Shown here one piece after another: positions 7,580 through 16,049 of a stretch of DNA of 64,000 bases. Position numbers and translations under genes: made by a program. The notes beneath the pieces were generated by a model, which did not search any database, was not told where the DNA came from, and saw only the letters and a program-made list of their open reading frames with translations. Position 1 is the first letter of the stretch, and the number at the start of each line of letters is the position of its first letter. The DNA is from DATFCK01 sp045809745 (GTDB lineage: Bacteria; Verrucomicrobiota; Verrucomicrobiia; Chthoniobacterales; UBA10450), in contig JBJMXE010000048.1 of NCBI GenBank assembly GCA_045809745.1, positions 7,032 through 71,031 on the forward strand. Reading direction: 5' to 3'.

Positions 7580-9085
7580 CTACTGCAAACGTTGCAAAGC
7601 TGAGATGCCGTAGTTCTGCTGCAGGGCGTCCTGCTCCTGCTGCACCTGATTTGCATCCAGTTCGATCTGTTTCGGGTCTTCCTCAGTTTCGACTTTGATG
7701 AACCCTTCCTGCGGTTGTTTTACCGCCTCGGCCACGTCGCCTAACGATTTGATCTCCTTGCCATTGACCTTCTTCACGGTCAGAAACGCAAGTTCGTCGT
7801 AACCAATCGTACTAGCCGACGGCAAGACCTGGCTGACAATCACGATTCGCCGATTGCCCTCGGGGAAAAGTTCGGATTGGAACCGGTCGAGATAAACGAA
7901 CCGGGGAGGGGCTTCCTTCTGCCAGTTGGCACCCCATTCTTTGAGATACTGCCGCGAAAGCTCGAGAAAGATCAGGCCACCAACAACGTAATACGAGGGT
8001 GCCTGATCCAGATTGTACGGTGGAATGATGTAGTCCTGCGCCGGCCGATGGTCGAGCGTGATCTGCAACTGCATCGGTTTTCCTTCACGCTGGATCTGAA
8101 AAGGAACGGTGTCGCCAGAGAACACGTGAGCCGTCAGCAGATTGGTGAACTCAATTTTCCCATAGAGGGGATCGACGTAATTTCCGTTTTGATCCAACTC
8201 GCTGTTCTTGACGCCGGTAATGATATCTCCAGCCTGCAAGCCGCCTTTCATTGCCGGAGAATCCGGATCAACGCTGGTGACATAAACACCGCCGGGTTTA
8301 CCCGTTTGTCCGGCGAACTTGCGCAACTGCGGATCGCGGGTCGGGAAGAAAGAGAAACCGGCCGACGGAAACCCTTTGTATTTCTGACTCTCTGCGTCCT
8401 TTAAGAAATGGGTGATGATTGGCGCCGGTATCGCGTCGAGCAATTGTCCGCGGGCGTCATATCGCAGTAACAAACCGGCCAGCTTGTTATTCTTGACCAG
8501 GGGAACAGTGTAACTGTTTTCGCGGTACTGCATCGAAATGCTCATCCGATAGGTGAGGAACTGGCCCACCTCCGTCGGGTAACGCATCATCTGAACGCTT
8601 GTCACCAGCCCTTCGGTAACGACCAACGCGCCGGTCTGCTCAAGTTGCCACGCGGCCAGTCGATCGCCGACCGCAGTATCGAGCGCGAACTCAAGGCCGG
8701 GGAGTCCTTCCAGGAAATTCTTTTCGGTCGGCTCCAGCAAAGCGAGGTTGGCCTCGTAATCGATGACTCGAACTTCGGCCGCGCTTTTATCGCCCGATTC
8801 GGCGCGCTCGAGCTCCACGTAATTATGATTGGCGACAAGATCGGCGGTAACCAGCACCCGGTTCTGCGGTAAAACTGCGCCCAGACCCCGTTTGGTGAAC
8901 GGCGCCTTCTTTTGCCACGGTCGAAAGTAATCGTACTGCTGGCCGGTCACGTTCACACGCACCAGCGGGATTTCCTGCGGCTTCGTGCCGGGCATCGACG
9001 GCTCCTTCTTAGCGGAAGTAGGCGCTGCCGACGTTGTCGCGAGGGCGATTAAAGTAAGAGCAATGGTTAGGCGAAGCGCGCGCAT
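7580..9085 (-). CDS. PDZ protein with a catalytically dead trypsin-like domain
   Basis: A 501-residue exported protein; start chosen at 9085 where a signal peptide begins (RALRLTIALTLIALATTSA). It aligns along its length with the neighbouring HtrA-type protease, but the catalytic residues are gone. The partner's LTNAHVISN is LVTADLVAN here (His to Asp near residue 82), HDCDLALI is YEANLALL (Asp to Asn near 113), and GNSGGPVM is ENSYTVPLV (oxyanion loop lost). A PDZ domain follows (GGVYVTSVDPDSPAMKGGLQ, about 257-340), then a second PDZ-like region ending in VKKVNGKEIKSLGDVAEAV. It starts 1 bp after the protease gene ends, so the two are co-transcribed. Probably a regulatory or scaffolding partner of the protease; this is inference. 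Confidence 0.8.
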   Translation of the reverse strand: MRALRLTIALTLIALATTSAAPTSAKKEPSMPGTKPQEIPLVRVNVTGQQYDYFRPWQKKAPFTKRGLGAVLPQNRVLVTADLVANHNYVELERAESGDKSAAEVRVIDYEANLALLEPTEKNFLEGLPGLEFALDTAVGDRLAAWQLEQTGALVVTEGLVTSVQMMRYPTEVGQFLTYRMSISMQYRENSYTVPLVKNNKLAGLLLRYDARGQLLDAIPAPIITHFLKDAESQKYKGFPSAGFSFFPTRDPQLRKFAGQTGKPGGVYVTSVDPDSPAMKGGLQAGDIITGVKNSELDQNGNYVDPLYGKIEFTNLLTAHVFSGDTVPFQIQREGKPMQLQITLDHRPAQDYIIPPYNLDQAPSYYVVGGLIFLELSRQYLKEWGANWQKEAPPRFVYLDRFQSELFPEGNRRIVIVSQVLPSASTIGYDELAFLTVKKVNGKEIKSLGDVAEAVKQPQEGFIKVETEEDPKQIELDANQVQQEQDALQQNYGISALQRLQ

Positions 9086-9086
9086 G

Positions 9087-10682
9087 TCAGGTCTTCTTCT
9101 GGTCTGTGGCCGGGCTGGGCGGCGCCTGGTCGTCGAGGTTCTGCTCCTGCAAAACGTTGTAGCGGGACTTGATGCGATCACGCGCCGATGCGACCTGCGC
9201 CGGATCCAGGACTAACGGCGGGCCGTCGCCGATCATCTTGATCACGAACCGATCGGGCGTGGTCTCCAGCGCTTTGGCCAGATCGTTCAAGGTGCGAATT
9301 TTCAAACCGTTGACTTCATCGACAATCCCGAATCGGTACGGCGCCAGATAAGTGTTGATCGGGTCGGGCAGAATATTGGTTAGCACGACTACTTCGGGAT
9401 GCTCCACGTACAGTTGTTCGAGCACGAAGAAGTCGAAGAAGTGGCGCAGCCGCAAATCCGGCGGTTGATAGGCATCGATCAGCTCGAGGTTCAGCGGTTG
9501 AAAGAGAAGTCCACCGTACAAAACATAGCGCGGGCGCACGTCGTAGCTGTGTCCCTGGATCAGGTATGGCTGAACGGTCGACAAGTCGATCGTCGCAGTG
9601 AGCGGTTGTTTGTCACGGATCAGATCAAGCTTCACTTTGTCGCCTTTGAACTTCCGCTCGACTACTTCGGGCATATCAACGCGTTCCCCTTCAAGTTCTA
9701 CGCTCGCATCGCTCGCCACCGGGTGGCCATCGATGGCAACGAGAACGTCTCCGGGATGAACTTTGTCGGCACATGGTCCTGCCGAGACCACAGTGGGAAT
9801 CAGCACGCCGCGGTCATCATTCTTCAGGCCGAGATAACGACGCTGCGCCGGATTCAGCAGCTTGGTGTAGGTGACCCCCAGATCCACGTACTTGTCATAG
9901 TGTCCATCCTTGATGTCGTGGAGAAATCGCTGCACAACCGGTGTCGGGATCATATAGGCGACGCCCTGGGCGACGTCACCGCTGTAGCCCTGAAACGCGA
10001 CGCCAACGACTTTGCCGTTCTGCATAACGGGACCGCCGCTGTTACCCGGATTGATCTGCGCGCTGATTTGGACGGCAAGGTGTTGGTCGATAGACGAATG
10101 GGTGTAGAGCTGGAAATCAGTTCGCGACACAATTCCGGTCGTCACAGACATGCGCTCGCCGCCGATCGGAAAACCGTAGGCTGATACCACCGACTCGAGT
10201 TCCGGAATTCCGCCAAACTGAAGCGGAATCATGTTCTTGAAGAATTGGGGGGATTCGACAGTGATCAGCGCGAGATCGCAGTCATGAGCGACGAAAAGAA
10301 CTTTAGCCGGATATTTGTTCGGATCACCGTCGCGTTCGACCGTTAAATACCGCGAATTACTGATGACGTGGGCGTTAGTGAGGATTCGCGAACCTTCAAT
10401 CACGAAACCTGCGCCAATGCCACGTCCGAGCGCGCCTGAATTCCACGGCGCCTTGTAGTCGGGTTCAACGGCAGTGGTGGTGATTCGCACCACACTCTTT
10501 TGGACCTTGCCGTTAGCCTTTGCGGATTGAGGAGCGACGGGAACGGGAATGACCGCTGGCGCTTGCTCGGTCGGCTTAGCGGATGCGTTTGGCGCCATCG
10601 GAGGTGGTGGTGCCGTTTGCTGTGCCTGAACTGTCGCCGCAGCGATTAGTAAGGTGGAAAGGAAAAGTCTGCCGCTTGTCAT
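9087..10682 (-). CDS. HtrA/Deg-type serine protease with PDZ domains
   Basis: A 531-residue exported protease for envelope quality control. A signal peptide (residues 1-20, ending VQAQQ) and a proline-rich linker precede the trypsin-like domain. The triad is readable: His105 in LTNAHVISN, Asp136 in HDCDLALI and Ser215 in NPGNSGGPV. A PDZ domain follows (RGVLIPTVVSAGPCADKVHP to about 360), then a second PDZ-like tail (about 440-510, VDEVNGLKIRTLNDLAKALE). The length and double tail resemble the plant-type Deg9 arrangement more than E. coli DegP. It is the first gene of a two-gene operon with the dead paralogue. Confidence 0.92.
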   Translation of the reverse strand: MTSGRLFLSTLLIAAATVQAQQTAPPPPMAPNASAKPTEQAPAVIPVPVAPQSAKANGKVQKSVVRITTTAVEPDYKAPWNSGALGRGIGAGFVIEGSRILTNAHVISNSRYLTVERDGDPNKYPAKVLFVAHDCDLALITVESPQFFKNMIPLQFGGIPELESVVSAYGFPIGGERMSVTTGIVSRTDFQLYTHSSIDQHLAVQISAQINPGNSGGPVMQNGKVVGVAFQGYSGDVAQGVAYMIPTPVVQRFLHDIKDGHYDKYVDLGVTYTKLLNPAQRRYLGLKNDDRGVLIPTVVSAGPCADKVHPGDVLVAIDGHPVASDASVELEGERVDMPEVVERKFKGDKVKLDLIRDKQPLTATIDLSTVQPYLIQGHSYDVRPRYVLYGGLLFQPLNLELIDAYQPPDLRLRHFFDFFVLEQLYVEHPEVVVLTNILPDPINTYLAPYRFGIVDEVNGLKIRTLNDLAKALETTPDRFVIKMIGDGPPLVLDPAQVASARDRIKSRYNVLQEQNLDDQAPPSPATDQKKT

Positions 10683-10821
10683 GCGAAAGCCGGAAAGATC
10701 AGATGAAGCGACCAGAAATCAAATTCCATCCGCTGCATTTGACCAGCAAGTTCCGTGTCTGTTCGAACAGAATCACAGCACGAAGAGTTCTGGGCCGCAT
10801 TCTGTTCGGTCATTCGCGAAA

Positions 10822-11994
10822 CTAAATACCGGCACGATCAAGCAGGGAAGCTACCACTTTTTCGCCCTCGAACACTTCGCGCGCAATTGCCCTGGCGGCG
10901 CGCGAATGTTTGCCATAGTCGGCGTTCACCATGTTCACGGCTTCCACAATTTCTTTCATCGAACTAAACCTCAGCAGTCCGAGTGAATCGGCCGGTGCAA
11001 ACGGGAATGCAGTGTCCTGGGTAATCACCGGCCGGCCGGCCGCGAGATAGCATGCCGTTCGATCGCTGAACCAACCGGTGTTCAATCGCACGTACTGATC
11101 CTTCGCCACCGTGAATTCACCTTTGGATCCGCGGATGTAATCGCGATACATCCAGTAATCCACGCTTAATTGCAGTGGGGATACAAAGCGCCAGCCGTTT
11201 TTCGAAAACCGGTTTCGTATGGCCTCATCTTTGATGTTGGTCGCGAGCTCGAATGTTTCTCTGCACTTTTTTGGCACAGCCACAAACCGCAGAAACTCAC
11301 GCGATTTGCTCCACAGATATTTTTCGCCTCGCCAGGTGATGTCCTTCAACCCGCTGGTAGACCAGTTGGCAATCGAGGTGAAAACCGCCGTCGCTCGAGG
11401 AGCCCGGCGCGTTTGCCACAAATCGGACACGACAGGCTGGCGGGTAGGCAGCCATTTCAATCCGTGGGTAGGAACCGGAAAGATCGGTGTGCCGACGTTC
11501 TCCCCGAAAGTGAAGAGGGCGTGGTGTCGGCGAAGATACTGCACCGTGCTCTTGATCCCTTTATCAACCTTGATCTGTTCGACGGCCGGATCACTTTCGA
11601 TGTACAAGATGCGGTCGCTAACCAGAAGGTCGTCATTGAACTCCTGGGTTCCGCAGACATTCAGAACGGCATCGGCATCGCGGTAAAGCTGTCGGATCTT
11701 AGTTAACGAGAGGCCGGCGGTTGGATTGCCTTCCAAATACCGCGCACAGAATGCCCAGCGGCCCTTGAACTGGAACTCTTCCGCCAATCGTCCGAGTATT
11801 GACGCCGCGTAACTGAAGTCGTTACCGACCTCGAACGTCTCCGGATTGTAGGGCAAACGTGCCGAATCTTCGACGTAATACACCCGATGGCCTAACCGTT
11901 GCAGACTGACGATGTAATGAATGTGCTGCCAGATCACCCCGGCAATGGGCATGGAGCCCATGAAGCCCATGACGACGACTCGCTTCGACTTCAT
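10822..11994 (-). CDS. putative glycosyltransferase, paralogue of 3655-4797
   Basis: A 390-residue protein with a Rossmann-like N-terminus (RVVVMGFMGSMPIAGVIWQH) followed by LQRLGHRVYYVED, the usual opening of a GT-B glycosyltransferase. The C-terminal half carries GEFTVAKDQYVRLNTGWFSD and GRPVITQDTAFPF, shared with the gene at 3655-4797. Both would transfer a sugar to an envelope glycan, but donor and acceptor cannot be read. It lies downstream of an acyltransferase gene on the same strand, separated by about 110 bp filled with a long inverted repeat, and near an MsbA-like exporter, which suggests envelope glycan or lipid work. Confidence 0.6.
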   Translation of the reverse strand: MKSKRVVVMGFMGSMPIAGVIWQHIHYIVSLQRLGHRVYYVEDSARLPYNPETFEVGNDFSYAASILGRLAEEFQFKGRWAFCARYLEGNPTAGLSLTKIRQLYRDADAVLNVCGTQEFNDDLLVSDRILYIESDPAVEQIKVDKGIKSTVQYLRRHHALFTFGENVGTPIFPVPTHGLKWLPTRQPVVSDLWQTRRAPRATAVFTSIANWSTSGLKDITWRGEKYLWSKSREFLRFVAVPKKCRETFELATNIKDEAIRNRFSKNGWRFVSPLQLSVDYWMYRDYIRGSKGEFTVAKDQYVRLNTGWFSDRTACYLAAGRPVITQDTAFPFAPADSLGLLRFSSMKEIVEAVNMVNADYGKHSRAARAIAREVFEGEKVVASLLDRAGI

Positions 11995-12000
11995 TTAGCG

Positions 12001-12100
12001 AAAAACGCCGAACGCCGAAGGCCGAACATCGAACGCCCAATGCAGAACACGCTCGCCGGAATTCGATGTTCGGCGTTCGGCGTTGGGCCTTCGGCGTTTT
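12001..12100. repeat. 100-bp long-armed inverted repeat
   Basis: The left arm (12002-12038) begins AAAACGCCGAACGCCGAAGG, and the right arm (12059-12100) ends with the complement, TTGGGCCTTCGGCGTTTT. About 35 bases per arm pair with a short loop. The arms are built from GCCGAACGCCGAA units. It fills most of the spacer between two minus-strand genes, so it would form a large hairpin in a read-through transcript. Confidence 0.75.
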
Positions 12101-12106
12101 CTTCGA

Positions 12107-12694
12107 TCACTGAAATTTCTTAACAACCACAGCCGGATTTCCAGCGACAACGCTGTTAGCTGGAACCGATTTGGTAACGACGGACCCGGCAGCGACTACT
12201 GAGTTTTCGCCGATGGATACTCCTTTGAGAATGGTTGCATTCATCCCGATCCACACGTTATCGCCGATGATGACAGGGGCGGTGCGCAGTTTCGGCCGAG
12301 CGGGGCGACCCTCATAGAATGGAGCGAGCGCTTTCGCGTCCACCAGCCGCTGGGCCGGTTCGAGCGGGTGAAAATCCGAGTCAGCGATTCCGACGTTCCA
12401 TGAGACGAGGCAATGAGAACCGATCTCGATGCGCTCTTCTGCCATAATCAACGCGCCATTGAGCAGCGTGAAGTCCCCGATTTTACACTTTCCGTCCGGC
12501 CCGACGGAGAACGAACAGCCGGCATAACAGGAGACGTGATTTCCCAGAACGATGGCCTTCGGTGCCTTGGTTTTCAGAAAGCGAAAGATCTGAGCGCTCT
12601 CACAATAGAAACCCTCGCCGAATTCGACGTTGTCGGGGATTGGATGTTTCCACCAATCATGTTCCACGTGACGATCTGGTCTAACGTTACTCAT
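12107..12694 (-). CDS. left-handed beta-helix (hexapeptide-repeat) acyltransferase
   Basis: A 195-residue acyltransferase of the trimeric left-handed beta-helix type, which transfers acetyl or another acyl group from CoA. Hexapeptide repeats are visible in GNHVSCYAGCSFSVG and IGDFTLLNGALIMAEERIEI, and in the C-terminal coil VIIGDNVWIGMNATILKGVS with IGENSVVAAGSVVTKSVP. The likely catalytic histidine is in DSDFHPLEP. The end AGNPAVVVKKF is typical of sugar O-acetyltransferases such as the WcaF/NodL group. Its place among envelope glycosylation genes suggests a surface sugar as substrate. Confidence 0.82.
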   Translation of the reverse strand: MSNVRPDRHVEHDWWKHPIPDNVEFGEGFYCESAQIFRFLKTKAPKAIVLGNHVSCYAGCSFSVGPDGKCKIGDFTLLNGALIMAEERIEIGSHCLVSWNVGIADSDFHPLEPAQRLVDAKALAPFYEGRPARPKLRTAPVIIGDNVWIGMNATILKGVSIGENSVVAAGSVVTKSVPANSVVAGNPAVVVKKFQ

Positions 12695-12760
12695 TGGTGG
12701 TGGGTTGATGTCGAGGTTCGGTCACACAAAATAAGAGCACGGAAAATAACAAACAAAACA

Positions 12761-12904
12761 TTGTCATCCTGAGCACTTTCACTGTGAAATCATTGAACTG
12801 TCATTCTAAGCGCAGGGCAGTGGAGCCGAAGAACGAAGGACCTCTCCTACTCGCGTGACGTGCACCGCCACTGAGAGGTCCCTCCACTTCGATCGGGATG
12901 ACAT
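12761..12904. repeat. family-A palindromic repeat, copy 2 (long form)
   Basis: Long form: the outer end TGTCATCCTGAGCACTTTCA, a segment with GTGAAATCATTGAACTGTCA, a second inner end, a core with GGACCTCTCCTACTCGCGTG, and the closing arm ending GATGACAT. The same 50-bp extension occurs at 34.5 kb (inverted) and 58.15 kb. It occupies half of the 285-bp spacer between two minus-strand genes. Confidence 0.8.
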
Positions 12905-12979
12905 AGGTATGGAAGCGAATCGCAAGTTGCGGCCTAACCTGATAAAGGCGTGCTGGCAGAGCAGTAGAATAAGAACAAG

Positions 12980-14779
12980 TCACCCTGGATAATTTCCCGA
13001 CGCATAGAGTTTCGCGTAAACGCCGCCGCGGGCCAGCAATTCAGGTCCGGTTCCTGTTTCGATCACACGGCCGTGTTCAAGCACCACGATTTGATCAACC
13101 CGATGAATAGTTGCCAGGCGATGCGTCACTATCAGAGTCGTGCGTCCGCGCATCAATTCTTTAATGGTTTCCATGATCGCGGCTTCTGTTGTCGGATCGA
13201 GTGCAGACGTGGGCTCGTCCAGCAATAGGATCGGAGCGTTCTTCAAAAAGGCGCGGGCGATGCCGATTCGCTGTCGCTGACCGACGCTCAAATGGCCACC
13301 TCGCTCGCCAACCGACGTGTCGTAGCCGTTTGGCAGATCTCGAATGAAACTGTCGGCCTGTGCGCGGGTAGCCGCTTCGACAATCTCTGCCTCAGTCGCC
13401 TCCGGTCGACCGTAAGCGATGTTCTCGCGGACCGTGGTGGAAAAGAGGAGTGTGTCCTGCAAAACAATGCCGATCTGGCCGCGCAGGGATTTCTTCGTGA
13501 TCTTTCGGATGTCCCGGCCGTCGAGCGTCACGCGCCCGGCAACGGGATCATAGAACCGGGGGACCAGGCTGAGCACGGTGCTTTTTCCCGCGCCGGTGCC
13601 GCCGACAAGCGCCACGATCTGGTTAGGCGAAATGGTCAGGTTTACATCGTGCAGGACAGCTCTGGCCTGTTCGTATCCGAAGCTTACGTTCTCGATGCCA
13701 ATCGCTCCGTCGCTATGTGAGATCTCGATCGCATCCGGCGCGTCGGCAACGTCATCCGGACGATCCAGGATTTCGAAGCAACGCTTTGCTCCGGCAGTGG
13801 CGCCTTCCATTGCCCAGGCCGTGTAGGTTAACGACTCCAGCGGCTGATACAGCATCAGCAGGTATGCACTGAATACTAGCAGCGAACCAAGCGTTAATGT
13901 TCCGGAAAGAACATGAAGGGTACCGGCGTAATACAGGGCGGCGGTTCCGAGCACCATGAGGGTGCTGATAATCAACGCGCTATTCAGGTTCGTTAGGGTT
14001 AAACGGAGATTGGCCTGTAAACTTTGCCGCGCCTGGCTGTGAAACTGGCTCACTTCCCACTCTTCGCGCCCAAACGCATGCACCATCCGAATCGAGCTAA
14101 GGCCTTCCTGGACCTGGGTGAGCACCGCACTTTCCTGTTCCTGAATGAAGGTCGACTCGGTGCGGATCCGGTTCGCGAAAAAGTAAATCGCCACAATGAG
14201 CAGCGGCACGACGGCAAGCGATAACAAAGCCAGTTGCCAGTCCAGTCGCAGCATCACCGCGAACGTTCCGATCAACGTGATGATCGAGGCGAAGACGCCG
14301 GTGAATCCTTTGTTGTAGATCGTCTGGATCGCCTGCGAATCATAGGCTACCCGGAAGCTCGAATCCGTCGAGCGGCGGGAGTCGTGAAACTTCAATGATA
14401 AACGCTGCAGGTGAGAATAAATGTCGGTGCGCAGCTTCAGTAGCGCCTGAAGACCGATTCGGACAAAGATGAAGTTGGTCAGCCAGTTGCAGATGCCCCA
14501 CAGCAATTGGATCAGTACCAGCGCTCCGCATAACACCGCGGTCATGCCATAGGCATCCAGCGTCATTTCCGATGAGGAGTTGCCGTGCAGCCAGAAACCG
14601 AAATGGGGGATTCGATATTGGTGAACCGCCTGCGGCGGAATGATGTTGTCGACGATGAACTTAAACGGCCATGGTTTGAGCAGGTTCAATCCAATTCCGA
14701 CTAACGACAGCAAGGTGGCGGCGATGCTCTGGGGCAGGAAAGCCCGGTAATATTTGAGGACTCGGCGGTAAATCGACAT
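12980..14779 (-). CDS. MsbA-like ABC exporter (membrane and ATPase domains fused)
   Basis: A 599-residue half-transporter that would work as a homodimer in the inner membrane. The N-terminal ABC transmembrane domain (about residues 15-330) has some six hydrophobic segments, including IVALLSLVGIGLNLLKPWPF-like and MTAVLCGALVLIQLLWGICN. The ATPase domain has Walker A GGTGAGKSTVLSLV, the signature LSVGQRQRIGIARA, Walker B ILLLDEPTSALD and the switch IVTHRLATI. The C-terminus (GPELLARGGVYAKLY) is typical of lipid A / multidrug exporters. Neighbouring sugar- and acyl-transfer genes fit flipping of a glycolipid, but a drug exporter cannot be excluded. Confidence 0.88.
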   Translation of the reverse strand: MSIYRRVLKYYRAFLPQSIAATLLSLVGIGLNLLKPWPFKFIVDNIIPPQAVHQYRIPHFGFWLHGNSSSEMTLDAYGMTAVLCGALVLIQLLWGICNWLTNFIFVRIGLQALLKLRTDIYSHLQRLSLKFHDSRRSTDSSFRVAYDSQAIQTIYNKGFTGVFASIITLIGTFAVMLRLDWQLALLSLAVVPLLIVAIYFFANRIRTESTFIQEQESAVLTQVQEGLSSIRMVHAFGREEWEVSQFHSQARQSLQANLRLTLTNLNSALIISTLMVLGTAALYYAGTLHVLSGTLTLGSLLVFSAYLLMLYQPLESLTYTAWAMEGATAGAKRCFEILDRPDDVADAPDAIEISHSDGAIGIENVSFGYEQARAVLHDVNLTISPNQIVALVGGTGAGKSTVLSLVPRFYDPVAGRVTLDGRDIRKITKKSLRGQIGIVLQDTLLFSTTVRENIAYGRPEATEAEIVEAATRAQADSFIRDLPNGYDTSVGERGGHLSVGQRQRIGIARAFLKNAPILLLDEPTSALDPTTEAAIMETIKELMRGRTTLIVTHRLATIHRVDQIVVLEHGRVIETGTGPELLARGGVYAKLYASGNYPG

Positions 14780-14879
14780 TTGATTTCGGTTTACGCGATT
14801 GCGATTTCAGTCCAAGTACTCGCCGGCATTGCGCTCAGGCTAAGTGCTAACCGCGCAATCCGAAATCCGAAATTCCGTT

Positions 14880-15503
14880 GTGCATCATCTGTTACAAATC
14901 TGGCTCGGTTGGGTTCTGACCGGCGGCTACGCCGGAATTATCGTTCTGATGGCCATGGAGAGCTCGATTTTTCCGGTGCCTAGCGAGGTCGTGATTCCGC
15001 CGGCGGCGTTTTTAGCCGCGCAGGGCCGGCTGAGTTTCCTCGGCGTGATCGTGGCCGGCACCATTGGCTCGTATCTCGGCGCCGCGGTGACCTACTGGAT
15101 TTCGCGCCTGATCGGGCGGCCACTGATCATGCGTTACGGCCGCTGGTTCTTCCTGAGCCCGGAGAAACTCGAAGGAGCGGAACGGTGGCTTGTTCGATAC
15201 GAAGCGAGTGGTGTCTTTTTTGCCCGGTTGTTGCCTGTGGTGCGACATTTAATCTCGATTCCTGCTGGTCTCGTCCGGATGAACTTCGTCACTTTCAGCG
15301 GGACGACGATCGCGGGTTCAGCGCTTTGGTGCACCGTTTTGGCCTACCTCGGGGATATGGCGTATCGGCGCCAGCCAGACTTGTTGTCCAACCCGGACGC
15401 GCTGGTGCACTTCATCAAAGCGCAATCGCTCTGGATCGTCATTCTGGCAGCGGCGTTCGCGGTGTTATATATGGGAGCATTGAAGCTCCTGCGGCGGAAC
15501 TAG
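14880..15503 (+). CDS. DedA-family membrane protein
   Basis: A 207-residue inner-membrane protein of the DedA (VTT/SNARE-associated) family, linked to undecaprenyl-phosphate or phospholipid recycling and proton balance. Family marks: ESSIFPVPSEVVIPPAAFLA, GSYLGAAVTYWISRLIGRP, the acidic/Arg patch and RLLPVVRHLISIPAGLVRMN. Four or five hydrophobic segments are visible. Start set at GTG 14880 (MHHLLQIWLG); an in-frame GTG at 14844 would add 12 residues, but those are encoded by an AATCCGAAATCCGAAA-type repeat and look non-native. Divergent from the ABC exporter gene. Confidence 0.85.
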   Translation: MHHLLQIWLGWVLTGGYAGIIVLMAMESSIFPVPSEVVIPPAAFLAAQGRLSFLGVIVAGTIGSYLGAAVTYWISRLIGRPLIMRYGRWFFLSPEKLEGAERWLVRYEASGVFFARLLPVVRHLISIPAGLVRMNFVTFSGTTIAGSALWCTVLAYLGDMAYRRQPDLLSNPDALVHFIKAQSLWIVILAAAFAVLYMGALKLLRRN

Positions 15504-15538
15504 GCAGCTGCCGGCGGTAACGGAACGTGTAAAGAAAC

Positions 15539-15554
15539 CTGACACTACTGTCAG
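15539..15554 (+). terminator. short hairpin after dedA
   Basis: CTGACA and TGTCAG pair around a four-base loop, 35 bp past the dedA stop. The stem is short and no T-run follows, so it is only a weak candidate for transcript end. Confidence 0.2.
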
Positions 15555-15667
15555 AATTCGGGTGCCAAAAGTGGTTCTGGATGCTTCCGAACACTACCTG
15601 TTGGCTGGGCAAAGGTTTGTTTGAACGAAATGGCACCGTACCTGCTCTAATTCGCTGTCATCCACAC

Positions 15668-15847
15668 ATGAAAAAGACACAAATCCTCAAGCCCCGTCCT
15701 AAACTTTCCCTCGGCGATCTCATCGTGGCCGTCAGTTCTTGCACCAAGAGCACGACTGAAACCGTCGCCACCGTAGCGGATTTGCTTGCTAGCGGCCAGG
15801 TCCGCCTCGAGAGCAACGGCCGTACGATGCGGGCGAAAGTTTGCTAA
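15668..15847 (+). CDS. small uncharacterised protein (59 aa)
   Basis: A 59-residue basic protein starting KKTQILKPRPKLSLGDLI, followed by VAVSSCTKSTTETVATVADL and LASGQVRLESNGRTMRAKVC. The ATG at 15668 gives a clean product; the frame is open further upstream, but that part lacks coding character. The middle looks like one or two amphipathic helices and the end like a beta-hairpin, which could be a small DNA- or RNA-binding domain, but no family was recognised. A strong intrinsic terminator (15869-15907) sits 21 bp after the stop, implying an independently transcribed, probably well-expressed unit. Confidence 0.6.
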   Translation: MKKTQILKPRPKLSLGDLIVAVSSCTKSTTETVATVADLLASGQVRLESNGRTMRAKVC

Positions 15848-15868
15848 GCTAGGCTCAACCAAATTTCG

Positions 15869-15907
15869 AAAGCGCTCCGGCGGTGATCCGTCGGAGCGCT
15901 TTTTTTT
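15869..15907 (+). terminator. intrinsic (Rho-independent) terminator
   Basis: Stem AAAGCGCTCCG with CGGAGCGCTTT around a small loop, running directly into eight T residues. It is the clearest terminator in the window and closes the 59-aa gene, insulating purB downstream. Confidence 0.9.
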
Positions 15908-16049
15908 GGCCCGCATCGGGCGGCTCACGTCTCGTCTGCCGACTGCCGCATCCTTACGGCCGGTTATTAATCGGCTCTTGTTGCACGGTGCGCCGCTACG
16001 TCGTGACAAATCCCTTTTCGGCCCGAATCAGCACCTCTATGTTCGCGCC

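Noticed and set aside
9399..10184. 261-residue plus-strand frame opposite the HtrA gene
   Set aside because: Antisense shadow of a gene with clear catalytic motifs; the product has no recognisable features.
14780..14983. 67-residue plus-strand frame starting at a TTG
   Set aside because: Overlaps the start of dedA in another frame and lacks any family resemblance after its first 20 residues.
15786..16049. N-terminal extension of PurB
   Set aside because: It would run through a strong intrinsic terminator, and the family start (MIDRYSR) is available at a GTG at 16050.
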